From Streptomyces justiciae (GTDB lineage Bacteria > Actinomycetota > Actinomycetes > Streptomycetales > Streptomycetaceae): a DNA stretch of 64,000 nucleotides. Below the pieces are notes generated by a model. It had not been told where the DNA came from. It did no database searches and saw only the letters and a list, made by a program, of their open reading frames with translations. Within the stretch, counting starts at the first letter, position 1, and every line of letters starts with the position of its first letter. Positions 23,547 through 33,500 of the stretch are shown in pieces. The position numbers and the translations under genes are program-made. The stretch spans positions 62,001-126,000 of the forward strand of contig NZ_JADDXU010000024.1 in assembly GCF_015163075.1 (NCBI RefSeq), in the 5' to 3' direction.

Positions 23547-24542
23547 TCACGCGGTTCCGAACAGAGGCACGTCACCTGGTCCCATGCCGGTGCGGATACG
23601 GGTCGCCCGTACCGGATGGCGCCACCGTCCGGCCTGGTCTCTGGCGACGTCCACGGCGACCTCGGCGACGACGTCGGGCACGACCAGGCGCACCGACAGA
23701 TGCTCCCGCGACCCCCATCCCACGCTGAAGGTGTGCCCTGTCCATGGGTGGCCGGCGTCTGCGGCGTGCAGCTGGTCGGCGAGGTGATGCCGTACGGCCG
23801 TGTTCAGCGTGGTGGTGCGGCCGGTGTACCGGAAGTGCCCTTCATCGTCGTAGCGGCCGAGCAAGGCGGTGGTGGGGGAGTGGAGGCTGCCGGTGACCGC
23901 GCCGACGATCGCCTCGCTGGTGTGCCGAGCCTTGTACTTGGTCCCCCCGCGCCAGCCCGCCACGTACCTGGACTCCAGAGGCCGGAACACCAGACCCTCG
24001 ATGCCGACCGCCGGATAATCGGCCAGCCATCGGGCCGCCTGCTCGGGGTCGGTCGTGGTCGGGCACAACGACCACGGCGCCCCCAGACCTTCCTCGAGGA
24101 ACATCGCCTCCAGCGCGGCGTAGCGTTCGCTGAAGGGGCGGCCGGTCATGTCCCGGCCGCGCAGACGAAGCAGGTCGAACGCGACCAGGTGCGCCGGGAA
24201 CTCGACAGCCGCGCGGGCCGCGCCCGCACCGCGCTGGTGCATGCGCTGCTGGAGCCGCTCGAACGCGAGCCGGCCCGCCTCCCACACGATCAGCTCGCAA
24301 TCGACCGCCGTATCGTCCGGCAGCCGGCGCACCGCCTGCTCGATCTCCGGGAAGGCCCGGGTGAGATCGGTGCCGTTCCGACTCTGCACGGCGACACCAC
24401 CATCGCCCCACTTGCCGGCGAGTGCGCGGTAGCCGTCCCACTTGGCCTGAGCCGCCCACCCCTGGGGCAGGGCCGGGTCGTTGACCGGCACGGCGCGCAT
24501 CGGCTCGGGCAGCGACCAGCGGGGCGGCGAAGACGAAGACAT
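23547..24542 (-). CDS. ATP-dependent DNA ligase
   Basis: The start at ATG 24542 (MSSSSPPRW) is preceded by GGAAGG at 8 bases. The product is 331 residues, the short bacterial type. The nucleotidyltransferase motifs are present: motif I AKWDGYRA with catalytic Lys at about 34, DCELIVWE (motif III), VAFDLL, GIEGLVFRP (motif IV) and KYKARHT (motif V). A small OB-fold part follows, ending GDVPLFGTA. It would seal nicks using ATP, probably in repair, since replication uses the NAD-dependent enzyme. A decayed partial copy lies at 614-985. It is divergent from the GAF-ANTAR gene. Confidence 0.9.
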   Translation of the reverse strand: MSSSSPPRWSLPEPMRAVPVNDPALPQGWAAQAKWDGYRALAGKWGDGGVAVQSRNGTDLTRAFPEIEQAVRRLPDDTAVDCELIVWEAGRLAFERLQQRMHQRGAGAARAAVEFPAHLVAFDLLRLRGRDMTGRPFSERYAALEAMFLEEGLGAPWSLCPTTTDPEQAARWLADYPAVGIEGLVFRPLESRYVAGWRGGTKYKARHTSEAIVGAVTGSLHSPTTALLGRYDDEGHFRYTGRTTTLNTAVRHHLADQLHAADAGHPWTGHTFSVGWGSREHLSVRLVVPDVVAEVAVDVARDQAGRWRHPVRATRIRTGMGPGDVPLFGTA

Positions 24543-24706
24543 GGTCGACGCCTTCCACACCCGAGCCCGGTACCAGTCCCGGCTCCCCCGGACGGGCGAC
24601 GGCTTCGCCTGTGGGGCTGGCTGCGGCCGCGAGTTCGGTGGAGTGGCCGGAGGGGCTCGTGAGGAAGATCACGACAGTAGAGTGGCGGCACCGGTGATCG
24701 AGGTGG

Positions 24707-25411
24707 GTGATGGCAGTGCAATGGCGGGAATTCGCCGAGGAGATGGCCCAGCTCGCGCGGAACCTGCTGGCGCAGGAGTCGGTGCAGGGAACGCTGGACG
24801 AGATCGCGGCGTCCGCGGTGCGGCTGGTGGAGGGCTGCGACGCGGCCGGGATCCTGGCCCTGCGCAAGGGCCGGGCGGTCACCCTGTCCTCCTGCGGGCA
24901 GATGGTCACAGCGGCCGACCGGCTGCAGGGCGAGCTGAGCGAAGGACCGTGCTTCGACCTCGCCCGCGGCGCGAAGTCGGGCGGTGAGCGGGTCTACCGC
25001 ATCGCGGATGTGACCCAGCCGCAGCCGACCTGGCCGCGGTTCGCCGCCGCGGCCCGCGATCTCGGCATCGGCAGCATGACCGGGGTGCTGCTCTACACCC
25101 ACGACCAGGACTTCGGCGCGCTGAATCTGTACTCCCGCCATCCCGGCGCCTTCGGCAAGGACATCGAGACCGCCGGCTGGCTGCTGGCCTCGCACGCCGC
25201 CGTGGCCCTGGCCGACGCCCGCACCATCGACCAGCTCGAGGACGCCATGAAGACCCGGCACGCCATCGGCGAGGCCATGGGCATCCTGATGGAACGCCAC
25301 AAGCTGAGCGAGGACGACGCCTTCGACGTGCTGCGCCGCATCTCGCAGCAGCACAACATCAAGCTGCGCGACGTCGCCCAGCGGGTCCGCACCGACCGCA
25401 GCGAGAACTGA
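24707..25411 (+). CDS. GAF-ANTAR domain transcription antitermination regulator
   Basis: The frame opens with ATG 24707/24710 after GAGGTGGG. The 234-residue product has an N-terminal GAF sensor (about 20-165: TLDEIAASAVRLVEGCDAAG, SEGPCFDLARGAKSG, GIGSMTGVLLYTHDQDFGAL). A C-terminal ANTAR RNA-binding three-helix domain follows (about 170-228: AMKTRHAIGEAMGILMERHK, DDAFDVLRRISQQHNIKLRD). ANTAR proteins bind tandem hairpins in nascent mRNA to prevent termination. The GAF ligand is unknown. It is a stand-alone gene, divergent from DNA ligase. Confidence 0.9.
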   Translation: MMAVQWREFAEEMAQLARNLLAQESVQGTLDEIAASAVRLVEGCDAAGILALRKGRAVTLSSCGQMVTAADRLQGELSEGPCFDLARGAKSGGERVYRIADVTQPQPTWPRFAAAARDLGIGSMTGVLLYTHDQDFGALNLYSRHPGAFGKDIETAGWLLASHAAVALADARTIDQLEDAMKTRHAIGEAMGILMERHKLSEDDAFDVLRRISQQHNIKLRDVAQRVRTDRSEN

Positions 25412-25465
25412 GCACCCGGCACAGCTCCCCCGGTGACGGTCGCGGTCCGGGTCCTGCCCGGCGCT

Positions 25466-25484
25466 ACTTCTACCGGGTAGAAGT
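25466..25484. repeat. Palindrome after the ANTAR gene
   Basis: ACTTCTACC-G-GGTAGAAGT is a perfect 9-bp inverted repeat with a single central base, 55 bases past the ANTAR stop and 183 before the DUF4238 start. The near-zero spacer favours a protein-binding operator over a terminator hairpin. Confidence 0.45.
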
Positions 25485-25666
25485 CGCTGGCCTTCTTGAA
25501 CGCGCGCCCAGCCTGAGGGAGCAGGGCAGGGCGGCGACCGAGGGGAGCGCTCGAGGCCAGCAGCTGGGGATAGCGCCCCTGGCCCGCAATATGTCCGGGG
25601 TTGGAGTCTCGTGCGCTGTTCGAAATCGGGAAGCCCGCGTTGCCGTCGGCCCGTAGGATCCGGATC

Positions 25667-26680
25667 ATGGGTGCGCAAATCGCCAAAGAGCACCATCTGG
25701 TCCCGAAGTTCTGGCTACGGGCCTTCGCTGAGGAAGGTCACATAACCGGGCTTCACCGCGACGGACGGGAACACCGGACACCGGTCAAGAGTGCGGCCAA
25801 GGCCAGGAACTTCAACACCGACCCGCTGGTTCAGGGCATGCAGCGGGTCGCCCTGGAGACGTACCTCGCGGAGAAGGTCGACGATCATGCCGCGCCCGTA
25901 GTGCGTGCAGTGCGCAGCGGGACCTGGCCCTTGGACGCAGAGCGTCTGCAGGTTCTGCGGCGGACGCTGGCTTGGCAACTGGTGCGCACGCAGATGTTCA
26001 GGTCATGGAACGCCCAGGTGGGCGCGCACTTGGCGCCGGTGGTATGGGCACACGAGATCATTTCCCTCTACCAGCGTCGGCTGGGTCGGCCGTTGACGGA
26101 TGAAGAGGGCGTCGCGGTCTTTTGGGACGCATATCACCGGGCCCCAGATCCCAGACTCTTCAACGACGACCGCTGGCATCTCCGCGCACCCATTCAGGGG
26201 TTGAGCTTCGCGATGGACTACCTGGAGGCCCCAGAGCGGCACCTGGTTCTGGTGCAGGCCGAGACCCCCTGCCTGATCCTGGGAGACACCGGTGTCGTCA
26301 TCCGCCGTACCAGCGGCACATACAGCATCGCACCACCTCTGCTGGGGGCGGCCACCGAGCTGTTCGCCCCGCTGTCCCCCACGCATCTGCTGATCTCCAC
26401 CCGGGCGCCGGAGCGATATCAGGATGGTGTCCTCACCGCGGCGCTCGCCCGTCAAGCCAATAGGGGCGCGGCGGCATGGTGCCAGAATGCGGTCTACCGT
26501 CTCGCCTCGATGAGGTGGCCCCGATACCTGCGGCTGGCGCCGGAGCCTCCCGCAATACCGGCTCCACGCATCGCGGCAGCCCCATCGACTGGCCGAGAGC
26601 ACAGCAGCGGCGCCCGTCGGCCCGTGCTGAAGGACCCGGAACTGCTGGCCTTGCTGGCACAGTTCAGCGCACCGACCTAA
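25667..26680 (+). CDS. DUF4238 domain protein
   Basis: ATG 25667 (MGAQIAKEHHLVPKFWL) gives 337 residues. The start carries the DUF4238 signature HHLVPKFWLRAF followed by aromatic and basic conserved positions (ARNFNTDPLVQGMQRVALET). It continues through the helical core (RRTLAWQLVRTQMFRSWNAQ) and LVLVQAETPCLILGDTGVVI into a region of strands typical of the family (ELFAPLSPTHLLISTRAPER). The His pair near the N-terminus is the most conserved feature; a nuclease role has been suggested for the family but is unproven. Such genes often lie in accessory or defence regions, which fits here. A hairpin follows. Confidence 0.85.
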   Translation: MGAQIAKEHHLVPKFWLRAFAEEGHITGLHRDGREHRTPVKSAAKARNFNTDPLVQGMQRVALETYLAEKVDDHAAPVVRAVRSGTWPLDAERLQVLRRTLAWQLVRTQMFRSWNAQVGAHLAPVVWAHEIISLYQRRLGRPLTDEEGVAVFWDAYHRAPDPRLFNDDRWHLRAPIQGLSFAMDYLEAPERHLVLVQAETPCLILGDTGVVIRRTSGTYSIAPPLLGAATELFAPLSPTHLLISTRAPERYQDGVLTAALARQANRGAAAWCQNAVYRLASMRWPRYLRLAPEPPAIPAPRIAAAPSTGREHSSGARRPVLKDPELLALLAQFSAPT

Positions 26681-26732
26681 GGCAACTAGTGCGCGTTCGG
26701 GTTCACTCTGCAGAGTCCATCGCGTCGCGCGA

Positions 26733-26757
26733 GCCCGGCCGCGCTGCGCGACCGGGC
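26733..26757. terminator. Hairpin after the DUF4238 gene
   Basis: GCCCGG (26733-26738) pairs with CCGGGC (26752-26757), and after one mismatch the inner CGC/GCG bases extend the stem. It lies 53 bases after the DUF4238 stop. Confidence 0.5.
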
Positions 26758-26907
26758 CCTGGAGTGACCTGTGGTGTTCTCGACTTTCTGCTGACTATCC
26801 CGCCGAACCGCCCAGCTGGGGGCCCGATCACACCGCGGCGGCTTCCTTCTCCTGCCTCCTGGCCTTCACCAGAGCGGCGAGCGGGGACCGCTGGCCCTTT
26901 CCGGCTC

Positions 26908-27545
26908 CTCGGCCCACGTCACCGCGTACGTGCTGATCTTCGAGGCGTCCTGAGGTAACCGGCCTGGACGGCGGCATTCAGCGGCGCGGCGGGGTCGCCG
27001 TGATCCCTGAGCAGGCTGACCAGTGTGGCCACGTCCTCAAAAGTGGGTGCACCCTCGGGCAACCTGTCGCGCTCCTCCTGCCAGTGCGCCCGCAGGTCGG
27101 GAGAGGCATTGCCTGCCCACCCCCGTGCCTGCGAGCGCCAGTCCTGCGGTAGGGCCCGGGCCGCGCGCCGGATCTGATCCATCTCCTGTCCCAGGGCCAG
27201 GACTGCGCGCAGCTGATCGCCATCACTGGTCAGCATCAACGCGTCGAGCTTGTTGAACGCGGCCACCACACTTGAGTGCCAGCTTTCCCTTCCCCGGCAC
27301 TCCACTGCCTGGTCAATGAACAGCTTGGCCGCCTCCCGAACGGACCGCGGGCCCTCAATCGACACCACGTCACACGATCACCGTGCCCGGTCCAGCACCT
27401 GGGTATAGGCTGCCGTGTCGGCATCCAGGGCAGGCCCGTCGGCCATGACGTACTGGTGCACCCCGTCCGCCAAGGCACGGGCATCGCGGGCGAACTCCGC
27501 ATAGACCACGCGGCGTGCATTGATAGCACCCTGGTCCGCGATTCC
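26908..27545 (-). pseudogene. Decayed second copy of the membrane-anchored protein
   Basis: This stretch is nearly identical at DNA level to 7096-7742 of the intact gene on the minus strand (SVREAAKLFIDQAVECRGRE, SSVVAAFNKLDALMLTSDGD, QEERDRLPEGAPTFEDVATL). Three lesions are visible. A Trp codon is now TGA near 27376 (ARWSYDVVS became AR*SCDVVS). A 7-base deletion near 26953 shifts the C-terminal frame. The N-terminal transmembrane helix is missing beyond 27545, where similarity stops. It is a non-functional partial duplicate. Confidence 0.85.
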
Positions 27546-27679
27546 GAAGCGTTGCTCAGGCTCGTTTGCTGCCCCATCACTGATCGGCAGCTCAGGGCGT
27601 GCAGCTCAGGGGGTTGCGTTGGCACTGGAACTGCTGGGCGCTGCCTGGATGTCCGTGGCTCATGCCATGATCCGGCCTC

Positions 27680-28210
27680 ATGGGTGACCGATCGCTTTCG
27701 TCTGCCTGGCTGGCCTCGTGGACAGACAGGGTCTCTGGGGCTCTCGCGGCCATGACAGGTGAGTTCGAGCGTCGGCACGGCTTTCCTCCTGGTTCCAACC
27801 AGGTCCGGCCGGCCGACCATGACGGTCAAGCCGCGGCTCGCATGCTCGCCCAAGTCACCGCTGCGCCAGCTGATCTGGTCACTTTCTACGGGAGCGTCGG
27901 CGGTGTGAGCTGGGAGGACGTGGGCAACGGCTACTTCCTCGATCGGGCCGGTGATGTCCTGCTGCGGCTCCTGGAGTACGGCGTCGTCGACGTCGGTACG
28001 GACCAAGAGGCCTCTGGCCTGGTCGTCGGCTCGAACGGCGGTGGCCAGATGTACGTCGTGGGGCCCGATGGAGTTGTCTACCGGACGCGGACGGCGTCGC
28101 TGGACAACCCGGAGTTCGACAAGGTGGCCGATGACCTCCGCCAGTTCCTGGAGTTACTGGAGCGCTCCCTGACAGGGTTCAACGCCGGCGGCGATCCGGG
28201 ATACCTGTAA
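27680..28210 (+). CDS. SUKH/SMI1-like protein
   Basis: The ATG at 27680 gives 176 residues. The pattern fits a SUKH fold: helical N-terminus (LASWTDRVSGALAAMTGEFE), PADLVTFYGSVGGVSWEDVG (the LP.DL..FY...GG core), GYFLDRAGDVLLRLLEYGVV, SGLVVGSNGGGQMYVVGPDG, VVYRTRTASLDNPEF and a final helix (ADDLRQFLELLERSL). Members commonly neutralise polymorphic toxins. No matching toxin sits beside it; the RHS toxin is 2.3 kb downstream and already has an adjacent partner. An orphan immunity role is possible. Confidence 0.75.
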   Translation: MGDRSLSSAWLASWTDRVSGALAAMTGEFERRHGFPPGSNQVRPADHDGQAAARMLAQVTAAPADLVTFYGSVGGVSWEDVGNGYFLDRAGDVLLRLLEYGVVDVGTDQEASGLVVGSNGGGQMYVVGPDGVVYRTRTASLDNPEFDKVADDLRQFLELLERSLTGFNAGGDPGYL

Positions 28211-28288
28211 GCACGGGCCCCAACGCCCATTCTGTTAGGTGCTGTTAGTCAGTAATTGCAGTATTCGTTTATCTATGTTCGGAGTGTC

Positions 28289-28762
28289 GTGATATCGACG
28301 TTGTCAGGCAAGGTAATTGGGCGGGCGCAGAGATTTCTGGAGCCTGGTGAGCAGGTCCGGCGGGTGGTGTTGGCTCAGGGCGGGATCGATCCTCGACTTC
28401 GGATGGTGTTCTTCATGGTCGGGCTGGTCGGGGTGCGGGTACTTTTCACTGCGATGGGGGCGGCTGAAGGTGCTGCCGGTTATCTTGCCGGTTTCCTGGG
28501 CGGGCTCGCCGGGGTGCTCCTTGCCAACGGGTTCACCACTCGGCGCGGGGTGCTTGTGACGGACCGGAACGTTGTTGTGCTGGAGTACGGGCGGTTCGGT
28601 GGTGTGAAGCCGATCCGGGTGATTGCCCGACTGCCGCAGGGGACGCGGATCGGTCCGATGTCCGGGACTTGGGCCCCCATCGAGCTGGCCGGTGAGCGGC
28701 TCTGGGTGCACAAGAAGTGGCAGGGGGACGCGGCCGCGTTCACACCCGCGCAGTTGGGGTAG
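28289..28762 (+). CDS. Small membrane protein with PH-like pattern
   Basis: GTG 28289 (VISTLSGKVIGRAQ) follows GGAG in a locally AT-rich leader, which may contain its promoter. The product is 157 residues: an amphipathic N-terminus (RAQRFLEPGEQVRRVVLAQG), two hydrophobic helices (RMVFFMVGLVGVRVLFTAM, AGYLAGFLGGLAGVLLANGF) and a beta-rich cytoplasmic tail (GVLVTDRNVVVLEYGRF, RIGPMSGTWAPIELAGERLW). The layout of paired helices followed by a small beta domain resembles bacterial PH-domain membrane proteins. That assignment is tentative. Confidence 0.6.
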   Translation: MISTLSGKVIGRAQRFLEPGEQVRRVVLAQGGIDPRLRMVFFMVGLVGVRVLFTAMGAAEGAAGYLAGFLGGLAGVLLANGFTTRRGVLVTDRNVVVLEYGRFGGVKPIRVIARLPQGTRIGPMSGTWAPIELAGERLWVHKKWQGDAAAFTPAQLG

Positions 28763-28794
28763 CGCCGGGCTGGGAACAACAAGACTTCCCACCA

Positions 28795-28990
28795 TGCAGG
28801 CGTGGAACTGCTGCGAGCTGCGGCATGTTCCGCTCCTGCAGTTCGTCCTGGCACCGCCGCACCGCCGCACCGCCGCACCGCCGCACCGCCGCACCTGTCG
28901 TGTGGTGCCGGGGGGCCGACGCCGAGGCTTTCCAGGAGGTCAGCTCTTCTCCCGCCCGGCTTCCTGCCCGTCGACCTACACCAGGTCGGT
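28795..28990 (-). pseudogene. HA-helicase remnant with an expanded 8-bp repeat
   Basis: Minus-strand pieces LLESLGVGP and QDELQERNM match LLESLGVDP and QDELWERNM of the HA gene at 41319-42720. Between them, where that gene encodes EVRPVRRS, lies the 8-bp tandem repeat at 28851-28895. Both flanks are further decayed. It is the fourth HA fragment in the window. Confidence 0.65.
28851..28895. repeat. 8-bp tandem repeat (GCACCGCC) x 5.6
   Basis: GCACCGCC is repeated five times without error, followed by GCACC. As 8 is not a multiple of 3, each added unit changes the frame, so it cannot be under coding constraint. It probably arose by slippage inside the decayed HA gene. Confidence 0.9.
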
Positions 28991-29285
28991 GTTAGTTCGA
29001 TCGTCCGATGCCATCCAGTACGGACGTCGCCCCGAGGCGGCCACGGACGCGAGGTGACGACAAGCCTGCCGGTGTGACAACCGTCGTGCTTGGGCTCATC
29101 TGGTTCACCCGCGTTGCCGGGCAGGCTGCCGCCGGCCTGGATGTGCGGTGCTGGCATCGGCTCGGATCAGGCGATGGGGGTTGCCTGGTGTGCCGCTAGG
29201 CTCCCTGCGAACTCGAGCCCTGGCATATGCCGGGGCTGTTGATGCGGGTGCGCCCGGAGGCGGGCACCTGGGGGAGGTGTGGATG

Positions 29286-30073
29286 ATGCGAGGGTTTGCG
29301 CTCGGAAGACGGGTTGTTGCGGTGGCGGGTGTGGCGGCGCTGCTGGTGCTGGCTGGCGCGTGCGGCAAGGCCGGCGGGGACGACGATGGGGGAGGGGCGA
29401 AGCCCGGGTCCGGCGTGCCAGCGGGTGCGGCGTCGCAGGGGGCTTCGGGGGTGTCGGCTTCTGAGGGGGAACGGGGCTCGGTCAGAAGGCCCTGGACCGT
29501 CTGGCGCTGAGCGGGCAGGACGTCCCTGGTTATGGCGTCACCGCGGTCTCGGGCAAGGGCCATCCGGTGGACCGTGGCAGTGTGACGGCCTCCCGTGCCG
29601 CTACGCCCGCGCCGTGCCGGCCTGTGTATGCGGCCGCGCAGCTGGGCAGTCTGCACGACTTCAGCGCGCAGGTCGTCCAGGACGTGGTGTCCGACTCGGA
29701 TGGACTGGGGCAGCATGCGAGTGTGAGCCTGGCGTCCTACACCCGTGCCGACGCCCGGTCGGTGATGAGCGAGCTGCGGGCGGCGCTCGCGCAGTGCACG
29801 AGTGCCGACATGCGCCCCTCACCGGCGCATCCCGATGCCGGGCTGGGATTTACCGGTGCCCAGTCCCGCCCGGTTTCTGGCTACGGCGATGAGGTTGTGG
29901 CTTTTGACGCGACCCAGGTGATTGTCGGCAGCGGCGCCGGGCCCAAGATTCCTGTGACCGTCCTGGTCGTTCGCCAGGACGCCACGATCGCCACCTTCCT
30001 GTCCCTCAATCCCGTCCAGCCGCCAGCCATCCCCCAGGACGTCCTGGATGCACAGCTGAAGAAGCTCGCCTGA
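29286..30073 (+). pseudogene. Frameshifted secreted lipoprotein
   Basis: ATG 29286 (ATG 29283 also in frame) follows GGGGAGG. The N-terminus is a lipoprotein signal (RVVAVAGVAALLVLAGACGK, lipobox LAGAC) with a Gly/Ala/Ser linker. The frame then ends at 29510, but the coding sequence clearly continues in another frame from about 29478 (GLGQKALDRLALSGQDVPGY ...) to the stop at 30073. One base is missing in the G-rich stretch near 29475. The rest is about 195 residues with CRPVYAAAQLGSLH and two Cys. It may be a true pseudogene, a phase-variable site or a sequencing error. The domain is unrecognised; a sensor-like surface lipoprotein is plausible. Confidence 0.7.
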
Positions 30074-30542
30074 CCTGAGGTGAGCAGGAAGGGCAATGGG
30101 GTCTGAGCCCTGGTCGGGGCCCAGCCCCCCGTTACTCCTGAAGCGACATGGTGATGCGCCGGGCGCTTCGTGTGTGTCAGGCAGCGGATGTCGTCTGATG
30201 GCATCAGGCCGCGAGGTGCAGACGCTGTCAGGTCTGGTTGCAGGGGGGCGTGCGGCGGGCGGCGTTTCGCCTGGAACCTCCCGGCTGGCGGTCACTGTGG
30301 GTCTGTGACCTGGGGTTGTGTGGTTGTGATCAGGGTCACGGGTGGGGAGGGGAACCGTCCGTTTGGTCCCCTGTTCACAGGATGTTCATGGCAGTTACTG
30401 TCTCGCTTCACTGATCAACTTTCGGGTCTGGGCGGCGTCAGCGTGCTGGGGAGCACGGCCGTCCGGACCTGGTGATCGGGTATTTCTCATTGGTCTGCGG
30501 CTTGCGCACTCGTGTGCGGGGCTGCGTGGGGCGGGGGTTCGA

Positions 30543-33500
30543 GTGGCTGCTCGGCGTGCGCGTTGGTTGTCCGTGACGATTGCGGGCGCCGTGATGGCGG
30601 GCTTGTTGTCGACCGGGACGGTGCTGTCTCCGCCGTCGGCGGTCGCGGACTCGGGGAGCTCCACGCCCCTGGTGCCGTCGCAGTCACTGGGGACGGTTCC
30701 GGCTCAGAAGGCCGAGGAGGCGGGCAAGGCGCTGCCGGAGCCGAGCTGGCCGGCTGCGGCTCAGGTGACGGTGGATCTGTCGCAGGCCGCACCCGGAGAG
30801 CCGGGCACCGTCACACCGGAGCCCTCTGCCTCCGCCACGCCCAGCCAGGACGCCGCCACCGAGGTCGCCGACATCGTCGAGGTGGCACCACTGCTGGAAG
30901 GCGAACAAGCCACGACCCAGCTTGCCAGGACCCGGCTTGCCGCGGAGGAGACACCGTCCGCCACCACCCAGCCCAGCGCGTCGGAGAGCGCCGAGGCGAC
31001 GGCCGCGCCCGCCAGCGGCGAGCCCAGCTCCGATCCGTCGTCGCAGCCGTCGCCGTCGGCGTCGGATGGTGCAGGCGAGCCAGCCGGGGATGCGGTGTCG
31101 CCGGAGCAGGTCGATGTGCGGGTGCTGGACCGTGAGGAGGTCGCTCCGGCCGGCGGTGTCGGTCTGGGCGTGCAGGTCACCCGCACCGACGGGGTCCCTT
31201 CGGCCGGCCAGGTGCAGATCGCGATCGACTACTCGGGCTTCAAGTACGCCTACGGCGGTGACTTCGCCTCCCGGCTGCGGCTGGTGAAGGTGCCGGACTG
31301 CGCCCTGCAGACACCGGACGCGGAGGGCTGCAGGGAGCGGGAGTTCGTCCCCGTCGACAACGACACCGCCGCGGGCACGTTGACCGCGACGGTGACGGCC
31401 GAGCCGGACGGTGACGGCCTGTCCACGCAGTTGGGCGCCGACTCCGGCTCCACGTTCCTGCTGAACACGGGCTCGTCGTCGGACAAGGGCGACTACCGCG
31501 CCTCCACCCTGTCCCCGACCGGCTCGTGGGAGGTGGCCACCGGGTCGGGTGCGTTCACCTACAACCTTCCCGTCAGCCTGCCGAAGCCGGCGATGGGTTC
31601 GGCGCCGTCGCTGGCGATGACGTACAACTCGCAGTCGGTGGACGGCCGTACCTCGGCCACGAACAACCAGGCGTCCTGGGTCGGCATGGGCTGGGACCTG
31701 AACGTCGGTTTCATCGAGCGCCGCTACCGCAACTGCAGCCAGGACGGCCTGTCCACGATCGGTGACCTGTGCTGGGAATCGCCCAACACGGCTGCCGAGC
31801 CGGACGGTGCGGTGTATGTCATCAACCTCAACGGCGTGTCCTCGACGCTGGTGCAGGACAACACCGGCACCGGCTCCTACCACCTGCAGGACGATCCGGG
31901 CTGGCGGGTGCAGCACCTGGACGGCGGGCACGGCGCGGACGACGAGTACTGGGTGATCTCCACCCCGGACGGCACGCACTACTACTTCGGCTGGGGCCGC
32001 TCGGAGCGCACGAGCGCGGCCACCGGCTCCGTCTTCACGGTGCCGGTCGTCGGCAACGATGCGGGGGAGCCCTGCCACGACCAGTTCCCCGAGCCGTGCA
32101 CGCAGGCCTGGCGGTGGAGCCTGGACCGCACGGTAGACGCCAACGAGGTCGAGTCGGTCTACTTCTACGACAAGGAGAGCAACTACTACCGCTCGGTCGC
32201 CACCACCGACAAGGCCCGCTCCTACACCGCGGGCGGCTACCTGAAGGCCATCGAGTACGGCTGGCCCACCCAGATCACCGGGTCCAAGCCGACCGGCCGG
32301 GTCGAACTGACGCATGTGGGCCGGTGTGTGGAGCGCATGTCGGACGCTGATCCGCTGCGCAACGAGCCGGGCGCCTGCCCCTCGATCGCCTCCAAGCCGA
32401 CCTCGTACCCGGACGTGCCGATCGACCTGATGTGTGACGGCACCTCGGCGGACTACTACTGCGCGGGCAAAACCTACTATCCGACGTTCTTCAGCAAGGA
32501 CATGCTGTGGGACATCAAGACGTTCGTGCTGAACACGGACATGAACGGCTGGGATCTGGTGCAGCAGTACCAGACCAAGCACGCTCTGCCCAACCCCGAC
32601 GGCACGATCGGTAAGACGCTGTGGCTGGACTACGTCCAGCGCAAGTCCTACGGCAGCGGCACGGACATCGTGCTGCCGGTCATCAACTTCAACGGCGTCG
32701 ACCTGGACAACAAGGTCGGCTCCACCGAGCTCAACTTCCGCCGGGTGAACGAGATCCACGGTGATCTGGGCGCCACGACGAAGGTCGACTACGGCTCGCC
32801 CAACGCGTGCAGCATCGATGCGCTGCCGAGCGAGGCCTCCAATACCAAGGACTGCTTCAGGCAGAAGTGGACTCCGGAGGGCGAGACCGAGGCGAAGACC
32901 GGCTGGTTCAAGAAGTTCCTGGTCATGTCGGTGACTGTCGACCCGACGGTCAGCACGAGCCAGGACGGCGCTCCGGAGATGACCACCAGCTACGACTACC
33001 AGGGTGGTGCCGGATGGCGCTTTGCCAACGACCCTCTGACCAAGGACGCCGACGAGTCCTGGACGGACTGGCGCGGCTACCAGAAGGTCGAGGTCACCTC
33101 CGGCACCGGCAAGGTCAAGCACTCCACGTTCCACTGGCTCTACCGCGGCCTGGACGGCGACCGCACCGCCAAGGACACCTCCACCACCCGCTCCGTGAAG
33201 GTCTACGACGGCGAAGGCACCGCCTACACCGACTCGCCCTGGCTGCAGGGCAAGACCATCGAAACCTCCAAGCGCGACGACACCGGCAGCTCCCAGCAGA
33301 GGGTCTTCCACCATTACTGGGATCACGTCACCTCCACCTATGAGGGTCTGCCCGACGCCCGCTTCGTCCGCGAGGACGAGACCACCACCCTGAGCAAGAT
33401 CTCCACCGGCTGGCGCACCCACGTCGTCCAGAACGAGTACGACGCCGCCGAAGCAGCCTCCGGTACCTACGGCCTGCCGCTGCGCACTGACGACCAGGGC

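Noticed and set aside
27680..28210. Treating this SUKH-like gene as immunity to the RHS toxin
   Set aside because: It is 2.3 kb upstream with unrelated genes between, and the toxin already has an immediately adjacent partner.
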